Assembly (NCBI GenBank): GCA_900315015.1
Contig: OMXJ01000012.1
Span: 38,425-102,424 of the forward strand
DNA: 64,000 nucleotides
Source: an uncultured Eubacteriales bacterium
GTDB taxonomy: Bacteria > Bacillota > Clostridia > Lachnospirales > Lachnospiraceae
Direction: 5' to 3'
The translations under genes were made by a program, and so were the position numbers. The notes beneath the pieces were generated by a model. It had not been told where the DNA came from. It made no database searches and saw only the letters and a program-made list of their open reading frames with translations. Of this stretch, positions 62,809-64,000 are shown piece by piece. Every line of letters begins with the position of its first letter. Within the stretch, counting starts at the first letter, position 1.

Positions 62809-62882
62809 GTCTTTATAATTTTTTTGCAAAAAATTCCAATGACTTAAGAAATTGAATGTTTATTGCCCGAAGTGTCTTATTA

Positions 62883-63737
62883 TTATAATATCTCTAAGTA
62901 TCTCTTAACTGCATCCTTCCAATCCGGCAGCGGCTTAAATCCATTCTCCACAAGCTTATCCTTAGAAAGTCTTGAATTAAATGGTCTTGCTGCTTTACTA
63001 AGTCCATACTCTGCAGTTGTTACAGGAGTTACCTTTGTATCCATTCCTGCCTGCTTATATATTTCCTTTGTGAAATCATACCAGCTAATAAAGCCGCCTT
63101 CATTAGTTGCATGGTAAGTTCCAATCTGGTCATTAACTACTCTTACTTCTGGATGAGTTTTTCCTACATTAAGCATGGTTTTAATAAAATTCTTGCCATT
63201 AAGGCCAAATACCCACGCAATACGCACGATAAAATACTTTGATAGAGTGCTACTTACAGCCTGCTCTCCCATAAGCTTTGTTTCACCGTAGTAGTTAAGA
63301 GGTGCATAATCCTTCTGATCTGGCTGCCAAGGAGTATCTCCCTGTCCGTTAAACACATAATCAGTAGAGATGTAAATCATCTTAGCATCTATATTCTTTG
63401 CAGCCTCTGCAAGATATTTAGTACCATCTGCATTGATTGCTTTTACCTTCGGCTTATTAGCTTCATCCTCTGCAGCATCTACTGCTGTCCAGGCAGCGCA
63501 GTGAACTATTACATCTATTTTTCCATCAGAAAAGCCCTCTGCAAAAAGCTTTTTAACTGCTGCTTCATCTGTAATATCAAGCTTTACATAAGGTGCTTTT
63601 GTAACCTCTGAGCCATCCTGCACTCCTAAGTAGCTATCTGCTATGTCACTTCCTACAGCCAAATGCCCTCTCTTTATTAATTCATTTACAACATCATGCC
63701 CTAACTGACCGCATACTCCAGTTACAAAAAATCTCAT
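62883..63737 (-). CDS. rfbD: dTDP-4-dehydrorhamnose reductase
   Basis: A 284-residue SDR-type reductase, last step of dTDP-L-rhamnose synthesis. NADP motif TGVCGQLGHDVVNELIKRGH (6-25), DITDEAAVKKLF, HCAAWTAVDAAEDE (typical of RfbD), YISTDYVFNG and YGETKLMGEQAV (YxxxK). AAAGGAG lies 9 bases before the start. 14 bp after rfbC, so co-transcribed. Confidence 0.97.
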   Translation of the reverse strand: MRFFVTGVCGQLGHDVVNELIKRGHLAVGSDIADSYLGVQDGSEVTKAPYVKLDITDEAAVKKLFAEGFSDGKIDVIVHCAAWTAVDAAEDEANKPKVKAINADGTKYLAEAAKNIDAKMIYISTDYVFNGQGDTPWQPDQKDYAPLNYYGETKLMGEQAVSSTLSKYFIVRIAWVFGLNGKNFIKTMLNVGKTHPEVRVVNDQIGTYHATNEGGFISWYDFTKEIYKQAGMDTKVTPVTTAEYGLSKAARPFNSRLSKDKLVENGFKPLPDWKDAVKRYLEIL

Positions 63738-63751
63738 CTTATAATTCTCCT

Positions 63752-64000
63752 TTAGAATTTAAAGGTATCTTTAAGTCCAAGCCACTTCTGATCTTTATCT
63801 GAAAGATTAAGCTTAGTGCCATCTTCCATAGTATAACCTTCAGCTGAAGGACTTCCCTTATACTCTCCTTCAACCTGTGGCCACTTGATACCGATTTCAG
63901 GATCGTTCCAGGCCATACCGCCCTCATCATTAGGATGATAGAAATCATTTACCTTATAGCAGAATTCTGCTTCGTCTGTAAGTACAAGGAAACCATGAGC
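63752..64000 (-). CDS. rfbC: dTDP-4-dehydrorhamnose 3,5-epimerase, C-terminal part
   Basis: The last 82 codons of RfbC, running off the right edge. The reading AHGFLVLTDEAEFCYKVNDFY (near the end of the cupin core), then HPNDEGGMAWNDPEIGIKWP and a C-terminal LSDKDQKWLGL match the family. It converts dTDP-4-keto-6-deoxyglucose to the L-lyxo isomer, the substrate of RfbD. The 5' part, and probably rfbA/rfbB, lie beyond the window. Confidence 0.95.
   Translation of the reverse strand, partial: AHGFLVLTDEAEFCYKVNDFYHPNDEGGMAWNDPEIGIKWPQVEGEYKGSPSAEGYTMEDGTKLNLSDKDQKWLGLKDTFKF

Noticed and set aside
63739..63948. Minus-strand frame starting at 63948 near the right edge
   Set aside because: A different frame over the same DNA reads the conserved RfbC C-terminus and stops at 63752, so this is a shadow.

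Overview
The window is a chromosomal segment of a low-to-moderate G+C Firmicute, most likely a gut or rumen Lachnospiraceae (Butyrivibrio/Pseudobutyrivibrio/Roseburia-like; genus not settled). Evidence: clostridial-type RpoB/RpoC, AGGAGG-type ribosome sites, consensus sigma-A promoters (TTGACA/TATAAT, 16-18 bp spacing), an FMN riboswitch on an ECF S component (RibU), a stand-alone AICAR transformylase with an archaeal-type IMP cyclohydrolase, and many polysaccharide-degrading and polysaccharide-making enzymes. All genes but one (6154-9204) lie on the minus strand. No phage, transposase, CRISPR array or rRNA was seen; the only tRNA is tRNA-Gln(CUG).

Layout, low to high coordinate (transcription mostly right to left): rpoC (cut by the left edge) and rpoB, separated by a palindromic tandem repeat; a lone plus-strand gene for a 1016-residue exported solute-binding-like protein behind a candidate attenuator; GH95 fucosidase plus DUF951; a zinc-ribbon membrane protein; murI; ribU with FMN riboswitch; a three-gene ABC exporter set; an operon prfC - GT2 - LytTR regulator - GHKL kinase; a Wzz/BY-kinase fusion; purH-type AICAR transformylase and purO-type cyclohydrolase; an SDR; galE with a small membrane gene; a PTS IIC-like protein; pyruvyltransferase and a TagF-GT4 fusion (surface polymer); tRNA-Gln; a LacI-like-sensor/GGDEF/EAL protein; a secreted SleB-type hydrolase; a galactoside operon (GH2 - GPH symporter - GH36); gltX; a second exopolysaccharide block (pseudo-kinase Wzz, EpsG-like polymerase, glmS, GT2, polyprenyl phosphosugar transferase, Wzx flippase, GT4, gpsA); a two-AAA-domain CbxX-type ATPase; and rfbD/rfbC (cut by the right edge) for dTDP-rhamnose.

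Functionally, rfbC/rfbD, galE and glmS supply sugar precursors. The phosphosugar transferase, GT2/GT4 enzymes, flippase, EpsG-like polymerase and the two Wzz proteins would build and export one or more surface polysaccharides. TagF-GT4 and the pyruvyltransferase decorate teichoic-acid-like or capsular polymers. GH2/GH36/GPH and GH95 feed on galactosides and fucosides imported intact, since none of these hydrolases has a signal peptide.

The most unusual window-wide feature is a set of eight unrelated short tandem repeats (units of about 12, 12, 19, 20, 23, 30, 34 and 44 bp), each confined to an intergenic gap or touching a stop codon. Other points worth attention are the eukaryote-like AICAR transformylase beside an archaeal-type cyclohydrolase, the catalytically dead Wzz-kinase partner, the LacI-sensor EAL protein, lysine-rich and acidic insertions in GlmS and the GH36 enzyme, and overlapping divergent promoters at rpoB.
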